Positions 17,214-26,520 of a stretch of DNA of 64,000 nt are shown in pieces. The stretch is from positions 2,108,001-2,172,000 of the forward strand of contig JASGHK010000004.1 of the NCBI GenBank assembly GCA_049841135.1. The letters are read 5' to 3'. The first letter of the stretch is position 1. Every line of letters starts with the position of its first letter. This stretch comes from JACRCT01 sp049841135. Lineage in GTDB: Bacteria > Myxococcota > Myxococcia > Myxococcales > UBA5297. A model generated the notes under the pieces. The model did no database searches. It had not been told where the DNA came from and saw only the letters and a list, made by a program, of their open reading frames with translations. The position numbers and the translations under genes were made by a program.

Positions 17214-18960
17214 ATGCGCCTGCGACCGCGGCTCGTCGTGGCGAGCTTCGCGCTTGCCCTCCTCGCTGCCGCGCCCGCGGCCAGCGGCGACGGGCCCACC
17301 GGAGTCGACGAGCCTCGTCCCGAGCACCTGGGAACCCCCGCGAAGAGCGCCGCCGCCATCCCTGCCTGGCACTCGAAGGCCGCGCGCCAGCTCCTGCCCG
17401 GCCAGGTGCCTTACGCGCCGGCGAGCGAGGACGCCGGGCGCCTGTACGACCAGGCCGACCCCAAGCCCACCAAGGCCGGAGCCCTGCGCGACGTCGCTCT
17501 GGCCTGCACCGTCGACTTCGGCCAGCGCAAGTTCGACGAGTACCTCCCCTTCGCCAACCCGGACATGGTCTACGGCGACCTCTGCGCGGTGGCGGGCGTG
17601 GCCGGCAAGGAGCCGCTGCGCCACGTCGTGGTCGACACCGGCCCCGACGACGGCAACTCGCTGACCTTCCTGCTGCCGCTGGTCTCCCTCGACCTGGGCC
17701 AGGCCCTCTCGATTCCGCCTGCTCGACATCGACTTCCAGTTCGACGACGCCATCGACCTCTTGCGCGTGCCCTACCGCGGCACCGTCCCGATCCCGCTGT
17801 CGGCCCGCGCGATGAAGGGCGACTGCCGGCTCGTCACCCGCGAGGCGCTGGAGGCCGCGCTGCCCGAGCACCTGAAGACGACCGACGCCGCGCTCGCCAA
17901 GGCGCGAAAGGAGTTCCGTGCCAGCCTGGCCGACGCGAGGCCACAGGACGTCGACGGTGCGCTCTCCGGCGCCCGGCGTGCGCTGACGGGCGCCGCGGCG
18001 CTCGTCGGCTGGGACGATCCGCGCGTCGCCTCGCGCGCCGCGCGCATCGCCGACCTCGACCGCGAGCTCTCCGCCGAGTGGGCCCAGGTCTTCGCCGCCG
18101 CGAAGGAGAAGGCGACTCCGGCCAAGGAGTGGGCCCCCGTCGCCGACGGCCAGCTCGAGATGCGGGTCGCCGGCGTGCGCTGCGGCCCGGCCCTCTCCGC
18201 CTATGCCGGGATGAACCTGCCGTCGATGCGCGCCAAGGACGCCTGTGCCCTGAACCTGGCGGTGCGCAACAAGACCGACCGGACGCTGGCCTTCGACTTC
18301 CGCCTCCTCGAGCCGCTCAGCGACCTCCTGCTCGTCGACGGTCGCGGGGCGAGCCGCGACGCCCGCTTCGAGGGGTGCTGGAGGAGCGGCCGCGCCAGCG
18401 ACCTGGGCTCGTCGACCACGCTCGAGCCGGGCAAGGAGGCCGAGCTCGTGGTCGCGCCCGACCTCGGCGACGGCATCCTCAAGCGGAGCCGGCTGCCGCT
18501 CTTGCTGCGCGGCACCCACTCCGCGAACGTCACCTCGCTCAAGCCCAGCGCCGTGGAGCTGCCGGGCGGCGAGGTCGCGCTGGAGGTCGTGGACTACCGG
18601 TGCGGCGAGAGCGTCGCGCCCCTGGCCGAGGCCGCCTTCGTCCCCAGCTGGAAGCGCCCGGTGTGCGGCCTGCACCTCCGCCTGCGGAACCGGACCGGGT
18701 CGCCCAAGCCCTTCAAGTCGCTGGAGCTGCGGGACCTCGCGGTGCTGGGGTCGTCCAGCCGCAAGGTCTCGAGCCTGGGCGACGTGGTGCTGGAGGCCAA
18801 GCCGCGCTCCACCCGCCAGGACGAGGTGCTGCCGGCGAGCGGGAAGATCGACCTCATGCTGCTGTTCGAACAGAAGGAAGCCCCCGCCAGCCTCGACGCG
18901 TTGCGGCTGGTCTTGCCGCGAGCGAAAGGGTACTTCTTCTTTCGGGTCGAGGGGTCGTAG
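17214..18960 (+). CDS. Exported protein of unknown function, frameshifted
   Basis: ATG 17214 follows GAGGGGAGG. The signal peptide is RLVVASFALALLAAAPAASG. The frame breaks at GATTC (17710-17714); deleting one T gives ALSIRLLDIDFQFDDAIDLL and 581 residues in total. The middle holds a helical region (PEHLKTTDAALAKARKEF). The second half looks like two beta-rich domains with similar strands (LNLAVRNKTDRTLAFDFRLL and LHLRLRNRTGSPKPFKSLEL), perhaps internal repeats. I recognise no family. It lies upstream of the HEAT-repeat and suppressor-of-fused-like genes in the same direction, only 12 bases before the HEAT gene, so cotranscription is likely. Confidence 0.72.
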
Positions 18961-18972
18961 GGGACGCAGAGG

Positions 18973-20100
18973 ATGGCTTTCACCGACTACCGCCAGGTCT
19001 CGTCGCTCGGAGTCGAGGATTTGCGTGCGCTCCTCGCCAGCGGCGAGCCCGTCGAGCGGGTCTGGGCGGTCTGGTCCCTGGCGTTGTCGACCGCGTCGAC
19101 GGTCGTCAACGAGCTCAAGACCATCGTCGGCGCCGAGCCCTCGGCCGGGGTTCGCCGCCACGCCGCGACCGTGCTCGCCGGACAGGGCGACCGCGAGACG
19201 CTCCTGTCGCTGGGCCGGCTCGACCCCGACTCCTCGGTCCGCTCCACGGCGCTGCGCCTGCTCGCCCGCATTGCCCCCGGCGACGACGAGCGCGCCTGGA
19301 ACCTCCTGGTGCAGACCCTGGGCGACTCGCGCCAGCGCGACGTCCAGCTCGCAGTCCTCGACGGCCTGACCGACAAGTCGCCGCAGCGCGCCTGGGAGCA
19401 GTGCGTGCTGGCCCTCAGGTCCGACGATCTGGAGCTGCGCTCGGCCGCGCTCGAGGCCGCCACCCAGCGCGGGTTCGGCCGCCGCCGGTTCACTCCGGAG
19501 ATGCTCGACCTGCTCTTCAGCGAGCGTGATCCCGGCCTGCGCAACCGGCTCCTGACCCACTGGATCGACGTGGAGGGCGCGGACGCCGCCGCCGCCGGGC
19601 TCGCCGACGCCCCGAGCCGCATCGTGCTGCACTTCCTGGAGACCGTGCGGACCCGGCGGAACGAGCCCAGCTGGGCCTCGCTGTATCCGCTGGCGCAGCG
19701 GCACGACCCGGAGATCGACGAGCGGCTCTGCTCGCTCTCCCGCCCGCCGCTGGACTGGATGATGGGGGTCGTCAAGCGCTCGCTCGAACCCGCCGCTGGC
19801 GAGGACGGGGACACGCACGAGCTGCAGCGCGCCGCGCTCCAGTGCGTCTCGCGGCTCGAGGAGGAGCTGCCCCAGGCCGGCGCCGAGGCGCTGGGCTACG
19901 AGGGGCTGACCGTCGCCAAGTCGCTGCACGACACCGTCCTGCGCGTGCTCGGCCAGGCCAACGCCGAGGCCGAGCACCAGCGCACCAGGGCAGCCGAAGA
20001 CGACGCCGACCGCGACTTCTGGGGCGACGACCAGCAGATGATCGTCGGCGAGAGCCTGCTGGCGGACCTCAAGCGGCTCATCGTCCACCTGGACCAGTAA
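18973..20100 (+). CDS. HEAT-repeat protein
   Basis: Soluble protein of 375 residues without a signal peptide. Repeated helix pairs of about 30-35 residues run through the first half (SVRSTALRLLARI, DVQLAVLDGLTDKSPQRAW, LELRSAALEAATQRG), the pattern of HEAT repeats. The C-terminus is acidic and helical (DDADRDFWGDDQQMIVGESLLADLKRLIVHL). HEAT proteins act as interaction scaffolds. The following gene encodes a suppressor-of-fused-like protein, so the two may form a functional pair. No enzymatic residue set is visible. Confidence 0.78.
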   Translation: MAFTDYRQVSSLGVEDLRALLASGEPVERVWAVWSLALSTASTVVNELKTIVGAEPSAGVRRHAATVLAGQGDRETLLSLGRLDPDSSVRSTALRLLARIAPGDDERAWNLLVQTLGDSRQRDVQLAVLDGLTDKSPQRAWEQCVLALRSDDLELRSAALEAATQRGFGRRRFTPEMLDLLFSERDPGLRNRLLTHWIDVEGADAAAAGLADAPSRIVLHFLETVRTRRNEPSWASLYPLAQRHDPEIDERLCSLSRPPLDWMMGVVKRSLEPAAGEDGDTHELQRAALQCVSRLEEELPQAGAEALGYEGLTVAKSLHDTVLRVLGQANAEAEHQRTRAAEDDADRDFWGDDQQMIVGESLLADLKRLIVHLDQ

Positions 20101-20104
20101 CCGA

Positions 20105-20125
20105 CACCCCGAGCTTGTCGAGGGG
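20105..20125 (-). repeat. Dispersed repeat C (CCCTCGACAAGCTCGGGG core)
   Basis: Short imperfect palindrome just upstream of the gene at 20143. The same core recurs at 52811 and 59041. Confidence 0.7.
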
Positions 20126-20142
20126 CCAGAGGGAGGAACTTC

Positions 20143-21219
20143 ATGGCCGAAGGCGTGCTCCTCGAGGACGTCTCGCCGAACGGGAACGTCGTCGCCCGGG
20201 TCGAGCAGGACGAGCGCTGCGCCTACTTCTACCTGGCGGGCGAAGCGAGCGGCCCGTTCGGCATCCGCTCGTGCTGGGTGCGCAACCTGGCCAAGGCGCC
20301 GGAGACGCTCGACGCCGCGGCGATGAAGGACGGGGACGCGCCGATGCTGCCCGCCGCCGCCTGCGCCCACCCCGACGGCGCGACGGCGCTGATCGCCGAG
20401 GACCTGCGCGTCGTCTGGTTCGAGGAAGGCGACGCCGCGGCGCTGTACGAGGGCGAGTCCGTCCTGGCGATCATCCCCGGCTGGAGCGGGCTGCAGGGCT
20501 TCGAGGGCTACGCCCGGGACTGCCGCGCCAAGACGCCCTTCTGCTGGCCCCTGCCCTCCGACAGCCCGCTGCTGCCCAAGCTCGGGCGCGCCGCCCGGTT
20601 CTGGGCCGAGTGGCGCGACGGAGCGCCCTGGCAGGCAATCCAGCAAAGCGCCGTCGTGGCCATCGAGGCCGGGCTGGGCAAGTCGCTCAACTGCTACTCC
20701 ATCGACGGCGGCGAGTGGCCGCCCAAGGCGCTGGTGCGCGTCCCGCGCGGGGGCGCGACCGTGCTGGCGAGCTGCGGGGTCAGCATCCGGCCGCAGCCGA
20801 AGGTCGACCTGGCGGAGGGCTCGCCGCCCAGGCGAATCGAGCTGGCGATGGCGGTCGAGAACGCCTACTTCGACCGCGCGCCCAAGGCGTTCCTGGGCTG
20901 GCTCGCGGGGCTGTGCGAGCTGCCGTGGGCGAGCTTCCGCTGGCTGGGCCCCGGGATGGTCGTCCCCTGCGAGCCGCTGCCGATGACCCCCACCGGCGTG
21001 CGCTTCGAGGCCGCGCTGCTCGCGGAGGGGCCCCAGGGCGCGCCGGCCATCACCTATCCCGCGTACAGGGGCGACGCGGTCCGCCTGCTCTGGGTCCTCC
21101 CCATCACCGCCAAGGAGCGCGAGTTGGCGGAGAAGGCCGGCGGCGCAGCCCTGCTCGAGAAGCTGTGCGCCGACGGCAAGGGCTGGACGCTGCGCTACCG
21201 CGAGCCCGTCGTCCCGTGA
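20143..21219 (+). CDS. Protein with C-terminal suppressor-of-fused (SUFU)-like domain
   Basis: Product of 358 residues starting at ATG 20143 after GGGAGG. The N-terminal half has repeated short strands (VVARVEQDERCAYFYLAGE, then LRVVWFEEGDAAALY) and may be a partial propeller. The C-terminal 160 residues resemble the SUFU fold: AVENAYFDRAPKAFLGWL, SFRWLGPGMVVPCEPLPM, YRGDAVRLLWVLPITAKERELAEKAGGAALLEKL. Bacterial SUFU-like proteins often act as immunity or partner proteins in toxin systems, but no toxin gene is recognised beside it. The family call rests on motif memory, and the function is unproven. Confidence 0.65.
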   Translation: MAEGVLLEDVSPNGNVVARVEQDERCAYFYLAGEASGPFGIRSCWVRNLAKAPETLDAAAMKDGDAPMLPAAACAHPDGATALIAEDLRVVWFEEGDAAALYEGESVLAIIPGWSGLQGFEGYARDCRAKTPFCWPLPSDSPLLPKLGRAARFWAEWRDGAPWQAIQQSAVVAIEAGLGKSLNCYSIDGGEWPPKALVRVPRGGATVLASCGVSIRPQPKVDLAEGSPPRRIELAMAVENAYFDRAPKAFLGWLAGLCELPWASFRWLGPGMVVPCEPLPMTPTGVRFEAALLAEGPQGAPAITYPAYRGDAVRLLWVLPITAKERELAEKAGGAALLEKLCADGKGWTLRYREPVVP

Positions 21220-21226
21220 GCAGCCT

Positions 21227-21246
21227 CCGGCCGGGGCGCCGGCCGG
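21227..21246 (+). terminator. GC hairpin after the SUFU-like gene
   Basis: CCGGCC at 21227-21232 pairs with GGCCGG at 21241-21246 eight bases downstream of the stop. There is no T-tract, so terminator function is tentative. Confidence 0.35.
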
Positions 21247-21309
21247 CAAAGTGATCCCTCGCCGGGATTGAGCGACAATGGCGCCGTCCCTCTCGCCTCC
21301 GAGTCCGAG

Positions 21310-22486
21310 ATGACGCACGCGATGATTTTGGTGGCGATGACCTCCGTGCTCACGGGTGCCGCGCTCGTCGCGCCGCCGCCCCCGCCGGCCGACGAGGCCA
21401 CCGCCCGCCGCCAGCAGATTCGAATCGCTCCAGAAGTCCCTCTCCGCCAGGTTCGACGCGGAGAACCAGCGAAGGCTGGGCGACCTCCTGCTCGAGGAGC
21501 ACTTCTCGCTCGAGACGCCGCCCGCCAACGCTCCGCAGGCCCAGGCCGCCGCTCAGGCGTACCGCGCCGTGCTCGCGACGACGCCCGCCTACCCGAAGAC
21601 CGACGAGGTGCTGCTCGCGCTGGGCGAGGCGCTGCGCCAGGCCGGCGACGCCAAGGAGGCCATGGCGACCTGGCGCCGACTGGTCAAGGACCTCCCCAAG
21701 TCGAAGTCCGTCGGCGACGCGTGGTTGGGCATCGCCCGGCTCATCCACGAGGGCTCGCGCGAGGCGTCGCGGCTGACGGAGGCCCAGGAGGCGTTGGAGA
21801 AGGCGCTCAAGCTCAAGACCACCGAGCCTGCCGCAGCGCACGCGCTGCTGGCGAAGGTGGATTCGGACCTGGGCGAGTACGCCGCGGCGCTGGAGCACCT
21901 GGGGGCGACCGTGGACCTCGCGGAGAAGGACGACCCGGAGAGCGCCCAGGAGGCTCGAAAGGAGTTCGTGGCCCTCTACTCGCGCGCCGGCGACCCGGCC
22001 AAGGCCATCGCCGAGGTCAAGAAGGTGGGCGGAGCCCAGCACTCGTGGGACATGCTGGCGGAGCTCGCGAACGCCTATCACGAGCTCGGGCGCACCGCGG
22101 ACTCGACGCGGCTCTTCCAGCAGCTGATGAAGGAGCGCCCGTCCTCGCCGGACGTGCCGCTGTTCCGTTGCCGGCTGGTCGGCTACCTGATGCGCGGGAC
22201 GGACAAGAAGGCGATCCTCGAAGCGGTGCGAGAGCTGGCAGCGTCGATCAAGAAGGTGGAGGCCGAGGGCGACTTCACCCGCGAAGCCGACCGGAAGTCG
22301 ATCGCGGAGGCCCGGAAGAAGGCCGAGGGGATGCTCCACACCCTGTCGGCCACCTGGCATGAGGCCGCCCAGGCGTCTGGGAATTCGGCGGACGTGATGG
22401 ACGCCGAGCAGATGTGCACGCTGTACCTCAAGCTCTTCCCGGAGGACCCGCCGGCCGATCTCCGGCGGTGCAGCGAGGGGTACTGA
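21310..22486 (+). CDS. Exported TPR protein, frameshifted near its N-terminus
   Basis: ATG 21310 opens a signal-like sequence (AMILVAMTSVLTGAALVA). The frame then breaks at GATTC (21418-21422). Deleting one T gives RRQQIESLQKSLSARFDAEN and 391 residues in total. The body is made of TPR-like helices (AYPKTDEVLLALGEALRQAGDAKEAM, AWLGIARLIHE, WDMLAELANAYHELGRTADSTRLFQQLM). The overall plan resembles TPR proteins of the myxobacterial gliding/envelope machinery, such as GltC-like proteins, but that identity is only a possibility. It is the last gene before the two tRNAs. Confidence 0.72.
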
Positions 22487-22568
22487 AGCGATTTTTCTAG
22501 TTGGCTCCAGACGCAGGCTGGGTTAAGAAAGCCCGCTCGCTGGTCAGCAGGACGGCGACATGCAGCAT

Positions 22569-22642
22569 GGTGGGTATAGCTCAACTGGCAGAGCACGGGA
22601 CTGTGGCTCCCGGGGTTGTGGGTTCGAGCCCCTCTACCCACC
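22569..22642 (+). tRNA. tRNA-His (anticodon GTG)
   Basis: Complete cloverleaf. Acceptor stem GTGGGTA pairs with TACCCAC. The extra G at 22569, diagnostic of tRNA-His, faces the discriminator C at 22642. The D arm is AGCTCAACTGGCAGAGC, the anticodon loop carries GTG, and the T arm is GTGGGTTCGAGCCCCTC-like. CCA is not encoded. Confidence 0.96.
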
Positions 22643-22693
22643 CTTCTTCCTCATCGCCCTCGATGCCGTAGCCGAGGGTCCTTCCTGGTACAG

Positions 22694-22767
22694 GCCCCCG
22701 TAGCTCAACTGGATAGAGCGTTGGGCTTCGAACCCAAAGGCTCCCCGTTCGATTCGGGGCGGGGGCG
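22694..22767 (+). tRNA. tRNA-Arg (anticodon TCG)
   Basis: Acceptor stem GCCCCCG pairs with CGGGGGC. The D arm is AGCTCAACTGGATAGAGC, the anticodon loop is CTTCGAA with TCG, and the T arm is CCCCGTTCGATTCGGGG. The discriminator is G and CCA is not encoded. It lies 51 bases after tRNA-His and may share its transcript. Confidence 0.97.
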
Positions 22768-22808
22768 CTTGTGCCCACTCGTCGAACCAGACGACGTAGG
22801 TTCGCTCC

Positions 22809-23147
22809 ATGGCTGCTCGGCCGAAGAGGCGGCGCCGGGGGCTCATCTCCATCGCGGCCATTCTCTTCCTGCTGTTCGCCGCTCTGACCTGCATCGTCGT
22901 GACGCCCAACCTCGAAGCGGCGCGTCGCGATACCTGGATGCGATCTACCTGCGAGCGCGACGGTGATGGTGTGCTCATCATGGGCTGCACCGGAGTCGAG
23001 AGTGCCGAGTTTTTCGCGCTTGGGGTTGAGCAGGTCCCAACATCACGTGGCAGATGGGATCGTTGGGGCCGAGAGGAGGCCTGTCTGAATGACGCTCTCC
23101 GAAATCGCAGACTCGTTGCCGTGGGACTTCCACGACGCCCATCTTGA
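22809..23147 (+). CDS. Small membrane protein, hypothetical
   Basis: Frame of 112 residues starting 41 bases after tRNA-Arg. A basic N-terminus (ARPKRRRRG) precedes one transmembrane helix (LISIAAILFLLFAALTCIVV) and a short polar domain with three cysteines. It overlaps the next gene by 59 bases, which makes the C-terminal limit doubtful. Positive-inside topology fits a single-pass protein. No family is recognised. Confidence 0.5.
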   Translation: MAARPKRRRRGLISIAAILFLLFAALTCIVVTPNLEAARRDTWMRSTCERDGDGVLIMGCTGVESAEFFALGVEQVPTSRGRWDRWGREEACLNDALRNRRLVAVGLPRRPS

Positions 23148-23610
23148 GTCGCTACAGGTCGACTGGCCCCACCAGCGGCTTGTGATGACCCTGCGCCTGC
23201 CCATCACCGAGCGTCAGGACATGGAGCTGTGCGCTTGCGTCACGGTGAACGGGCTCGCGTACTGCTCCATCGAAGCGCCAGTGATCGCCCCCAAGAGCGG
23301 GTACATGCCGACGCCCGCCTGTGGGCTTTGGGTCGACTTCGGGTGCGGGCCGGCCTACGCCGAGGTCGAGTCCAGGTTGCCGCCGACTCCTGAAGGCTGC
23401 TTCCTGAACTGGTTCTTCGTCCATGACTGGAACCGAGCGATCCACGTCTGCGGCCGTGACGCCCAGCTTGGATGGCTCGACCTCGCGCCCGTCCCAGCAC
23501 GTTCGGGCACACGAGCTCTGTTCCCTGGCGAGGAAGTGCCAGATCCGCCACCTGCGCCCACCAATACGAAGAGCAAGAAGCCCAGGCGTCGCGCGGCGAG
23601 ACGGCGATGA
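23089..23610 (+). CDS. Hypothetical cytoplasmic protein
   Basis: Product of 173 residues. The start region DSLPWDFHDAHLESLQVDWPHQRLVMTLRLPI resembles small cytoplasmic proteins found among immunity-type and accessory genes (a His-Asp-Ala-x-Leu strand pattern), but I cannot assign a family. The body is beta-rich with scattered Trp and Cys. The C-terminus is basic and low-complexity (KSKKPRRRAARRR). Its stop overlaps the start of a 30-codon fragment. Confidence 0.6.
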   Translation: MTLSEIADSLPWDFHDAHLESLQVDWPHQRLVMTLRLPITERQDMELCACVTVNGLAYCSIEAPVIAPKSGYMPTPACGLWVDFGCGPAYAEVESRLPPTPEGCFLNWFFVHDWNRAIHVCGRDAQLGWLDLAPVPARSGTRALFPGEEVPDPPPAPTNTKSKKPRRRAARRR

Positions 23611-23699
23611 AGCTGCTCTTCATCGAGAACCATGTCCGTCCACGAGCGCAGTCTCTTGTCGAGATGGCGTTCGCGACGAGCCCGGCCGAGTTGCCTTGA
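23607..23699 (+). pseudogene. Truncated gene start, response-regulator-like
   Basis: ATG at 23607 overlaps the previous stop (ATGA), the mark of a coupled gene. The frame encodes MKLLFIENHVRP and stops after 30 residues. MKxLFxEN is a common first strand of receiver-like proteins. No continuation is found in the other frames before the opposite-strand gene, so this looks like the remnant of a deleted gene. Confidence 0.3.
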
Positions 23700-23705
23700 A
23701 CTCGC

Positions 23706-24497
23706 TCAGAAGCTGACGGCCAGCGCCATCCCACCGCCGCCCTTGAGGACCATCGGCGCCGCGCTGGCCTGCACGCCGGAGTGGTTGAGCGTCAGGACCT
23801 GCAACCCCGCGGAGACCAGCGACCCCAGCCCCAGCGTCAGCGCCAGGCCGACTCCCGGGTCGTCCCGTCCGAAGGCGCCGCCGGCCATGGCCGCCGACAG
23901 TCCGGTCATCGCTGCGTTGGACAGCACCGCGGTCAAGTAGGTCCAGCCCCAGGACTGGTGCTGCCCAGCCTGGTTCGAGATGCGGAAGATGGAGTGGCTG
24001 GAAGGCAGGGCCATGAGGAGCGGCGCCAAGACAGCGATGGCCGCGTAAGCCGCGCGTTCCTGGTCCTGGGTGATGCAGGGCCCTTCGTCCCGGCACCATG
24101 GCTCGTCAGAGCTCGCCGCCACGACTTGGAGGACGAAGTACGTGGTGCCCGCGAGCGCGAAGGCCATCCCCACCTCGCCTCCGAAGGCGGCGAAGAATTC
24201 CCCCGCCAGCAGGCCTCGACCGGGCTCCGGCTGCGCGGACGCCTCCAGCCGCAGCGGCGCCACCGGCGCAGGTGGAGCGCGAAGCTCCGCAGCCTCGGGC
24301 GCGGGCTGGATTGGAGCCTGAGGCTGGGCCCCGAGGACTCTCCGGGGAGACTTCGCGTCAGTCGGTGCGTCCGCCGGAGCGGGCTGGGCCGGCTCCGGAA
24401 CCGCAGGGACGGCTGCCTCCTCACCCCAAGCAGCCGTACCGGGCCCCAGGACCAACAGCATGGCAATGAGGAACCTGCCGACTCTCTCGAGGACCAT
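23706..24497 (-). CDS. Exported membrane protein with Pro/Ala-rich N-terminal region
   Basis: The start is ATG 24497 (MVLERVGRFLIAMLLVLGPG), giving a clear signal sequence; a longer frame adds only a basic, unlikely extension. The product has 263 residues. After cleavage comes a Pro/Ala/Glu-rich stretch (about residues 30-90). Hydrophobic helices follow: GEVGMAFALAGTTYFVLQVV, AAYAAIAVLAPLLMALP, TYLTAVLSNAAMTGLSAAMAG, and ALTLGLGSLVSAGLQVLTL. The ending (GGGGMALAVSF, terminal Phe) is typical of outer-membrane-type beta or integral proteins. No family is recognised; an envelope location is inferred. Confidence 0.75.
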   Translation of the reverse strand: MVLERVGRFLIAMLLVLGPGTAAWGEEAAVPAVPEPAQPAPADAPTDAKSPRRVLGAQPQAPIQPAPEAAELRAPPAPVAPLRLEASAQPEPGRGLLAGEFFAAFGGEVGMAFALAGTTYFVLQVVAASSDEPWCRDEGPCITQDQERAAYAAIAVLAPLLMALPSSHSIFRISNQAGQHQSWGWTYLTAVLSNAAMTGLSAAMAGGAFGRDDPGVGLALTLGLGSLVSAGLQVLTLNHSGVQASAAPMVLKGGGGMALAVSF

Positions 24498-24687
24498 GGC
24501 CCCTCCGCGCTTTCGTCGCCGACGCCGTCCGTCAACGCCGGCGATTACACACCTGCGATACAGCGCAGTCGAGCCGGCGCGCGGCTGCTTTCGCCTTGCT
24601 CGCTCGTTGACCAAGACGTCCGTCCTTGCAGTCCTTCCCCTCTCGTCTCCACGTTCTTGTCGTCGTTTCGGTTCGCGAGGAGCGTGG

Positions 24688-26445
24688 ATGCAGCGCTTGG
24701 CTCATCTCGTGGCGGTCGTGCCCGAGCCCCGGGAGCGCGGGCCGCTGGTTCGAACGCTCAAGCGCCGCTTCGGCCGCGACTACCACGTGACGGGGCTGGC
24801 CACCGCAGAGGAAGCCCTGAGCCACCTCGCCCGGCTTCGAGAGGTGGGCGAGCGGGTCGCCGTCGTCATCGCCGACCAGGCGTCCACCCCCATGCCCGCC
24901 GTCGAGCTGCTGGGCCAGGTGCGAGCGCTCTCTCCCGGGGCCAAGCGCATCCTGCTCGTCCCCTGGGGAGACCGGCGCTCCGCCCCCGCCATCCTCTCCG
25001 GGTGCGCCTTCGGCCAGCTCGACAACTACCTCATCAAGCCCTGGTCTCCTCCCGAGACGAACCTCTACCCGATGCTCAGCGAGTTCCTGGGCGAGTGGGC
25101 GCGCGCGTTCGGTCCGCACACGGAGCTGGTCCGGGTGGTGGGCCGCGACGGCGCGCCCGCGACGCACGCGGTGCGTGAGCTGCTCGCGCGCAAGGGCGTG
25201 CCCTGCGGCTACTATCCGGCCGACGGCGCGGACGGCCTGCGGCTGCTGGCGGACACCGGGACCTCTCCGGAGCGACTGCCAGTGGTCGTCCTCCTCGACG
25301 GTCACGTGCTGGTGCAGCCCTCGCCGGCCCAGCTCGCGGACGCCCTGGGCGAGACCAACCTCGAGCAGGAGCAGCCGTGCGACGTCGCCATCGTGGGCGC
25401 CGGCCCGGCCGGACTGGCGGCGGCGGTCGCGGCGGCCTCCGAAGGGCTGCGCACGGTCGTCGTCGAGCGCGAGGCGGTCGGAGGGCAGGCCGGGACCAGC
25501 TCCCTCATCCGCAACTACCTGGGCTTCCCGCGCGGCATCAGCGGCGCGGAGCTGGCCCAGCGCGCCTGGCAGCAGGCCTGGCTCTTCGGGGCCAAGTACG
25601 TCTTCGGGCGCGAGGTCCACGCGCTGCGCGCCGAGGGCACGCGGCGCATCCTGACGCTCGACGACGGACGGGAGATCTCCGCCAGCGCGGTGCTCATCGC
25701 CTCGGGCGCGAGCTACCGGCGCATCGGCAACCCGCGCCTCGAGCGCTTCAGCGGAGCCGGCGTCTTCTACGCCGCCATGGGCGACCCGCGGATCTTCGGC
25801 GGCAAGGACGCGTACGTGGTGGGCGGCGGCAACTCCGCGGGCCAGGCCACCGTCTGGCTGGCGGAGGGCGCGCGGAAGGTCACGCTGCTGGTGCGCGGCC
25901 GTCGGCTCGAGGCGACCATGTCCGACTACCTCATCCAGCAGATCCAGCGGCTCGCCAACGTCGAGGTCCGGCTCGGGGCGCAGGTCGTCGACGCCGACGG
26001 CGGCGACACCCTGGAGCGAATCACCATCCGCTCCGGCGAGCCGGCGCAGGAGGAGACCCGGCCCGCCCAGCTCCTCTTCGCGATGATTGGAGCGCGGCCG
26101 CACACCGACTGGCTCGCCGACGCCCTCCAGCTCGACGGCAAGGGCTTCGTCCTCACTGGGCGCGACGTCCAGCCGGGCCCGCTCCGGGAGCCGCCGCTGC
26201 AGTTCGAGACCAGCCTGCCCGGTGTCTTCGCCCTGGGCGACGCCCGCGCCGGGTCCATCAAGCGCGTCGCCTCGGCCGTCGGCGAGGGGACCGTCGCCAT
26301 GCACTTCGTGCACGAGTACCTGAGGGCGGCTGGGCGCGAGCGAGCGCCTTCGCCCCGGCCCTCTCCGTCACCTTCGCTGCGGGACGGCGCTGCGACGGCG
26401 CCGTCCGCGTATTCGCCGGGCGGCGAGGTGGCTGGACTGGTCTGA
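24688..26445 (+). CDS. Receiver-like domain fused to thioredoxin-reductase-like flavoprotein without the CxxC pair
   Basis: Product of 585 residues from ATG 24688. Residues 1-115 resemble a response-regulator receiver or pseudo-receiver domain (VAVVIADQASTPMPAVELLGQVRAL, then DNYLIKPWSPPE with the conserved KPW). A second alpha/beta segment follows (HTELVRVVGRDGAPATHAVRELLARKGV). From residue 230 there is an FAD/NAD(P) disulfide-reductase fold: VAIVGAGPAGLAAA, then AYVVGGGNSAGQATVWLA, and FALGDARAGSIKRVASAVGEG. Where thioredoxin reductases carry CATCDG this protein has VFYAAMGDPRIFGG, so the redox-active cysteines are missing. It is thus probably not a thioredoxin reductase but an NAD(P)H-FAD oxidoreductase or sensor. 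The C-terminal 35 residues are low-complexity. Confidence 0.85.
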   Translation: MQRLAHLVAVVPEPRERGPLVRTLKRRFGRDYHVTGLATAEEALSHLARLREVGERVAVVIADQASTPMPAVELLGQVRALSPGAKRILLVPWGDRRSAPAILSGCAFGQLDNYLIKPWSPPETNLYPMLSEFLGEWARAFGPHTELVRVVGRDGAPATHAVRELLARKGVPCGYYPADGADGLRLLADTGTSPERLPVVVLLDGHVLVQPSPAQLADALGETNLEQEQPCDVAIVGAGPAGLAAAVAAASEGLRTVVVEREAVGGQAGTSSLIRNYLGFPRGISGAELAQRAWQQAWLFGAKYVFGREVHALRAEGTRRILTLDDGREISASAVLIASGASYRRIGNPRLERFSGAGVFYAAMGDPRIFGGKDAYVVGGGNSAGQATVWLAEGARKVTLLVRGRRLEATMSDYLIQQIQRLANVEVRLGAQVVDADGGDTLERITIRSGEPAQEETRPAQLLFAMIGARPHTDWLADALQLDGKGFVLTGRDVQPGPLREPPLQFETSLPGVFALGDARAGSIKRVASAVGEGTVAMHFVHEYLRAAGRERAPSPRPSPSPSLRDGAATAPSAYSPGGEVAGLV

Positions 26446-26520
26446 GGTTCGATGTGCGTGGCCCGAGCGCGCGCGCCAATCTGGGCGCTAGACTGCCTCG
26501 TCCTACGCACAGGAGCCCCC

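Noticed and set aside
16984..21528. 1,514-codon open frame on the minus strand
   Set aside because: It lies antisense to five good genes and encodes Arg/Gly/Ala-rich low-complexity sequence; long antisense frames are common at this GC content.
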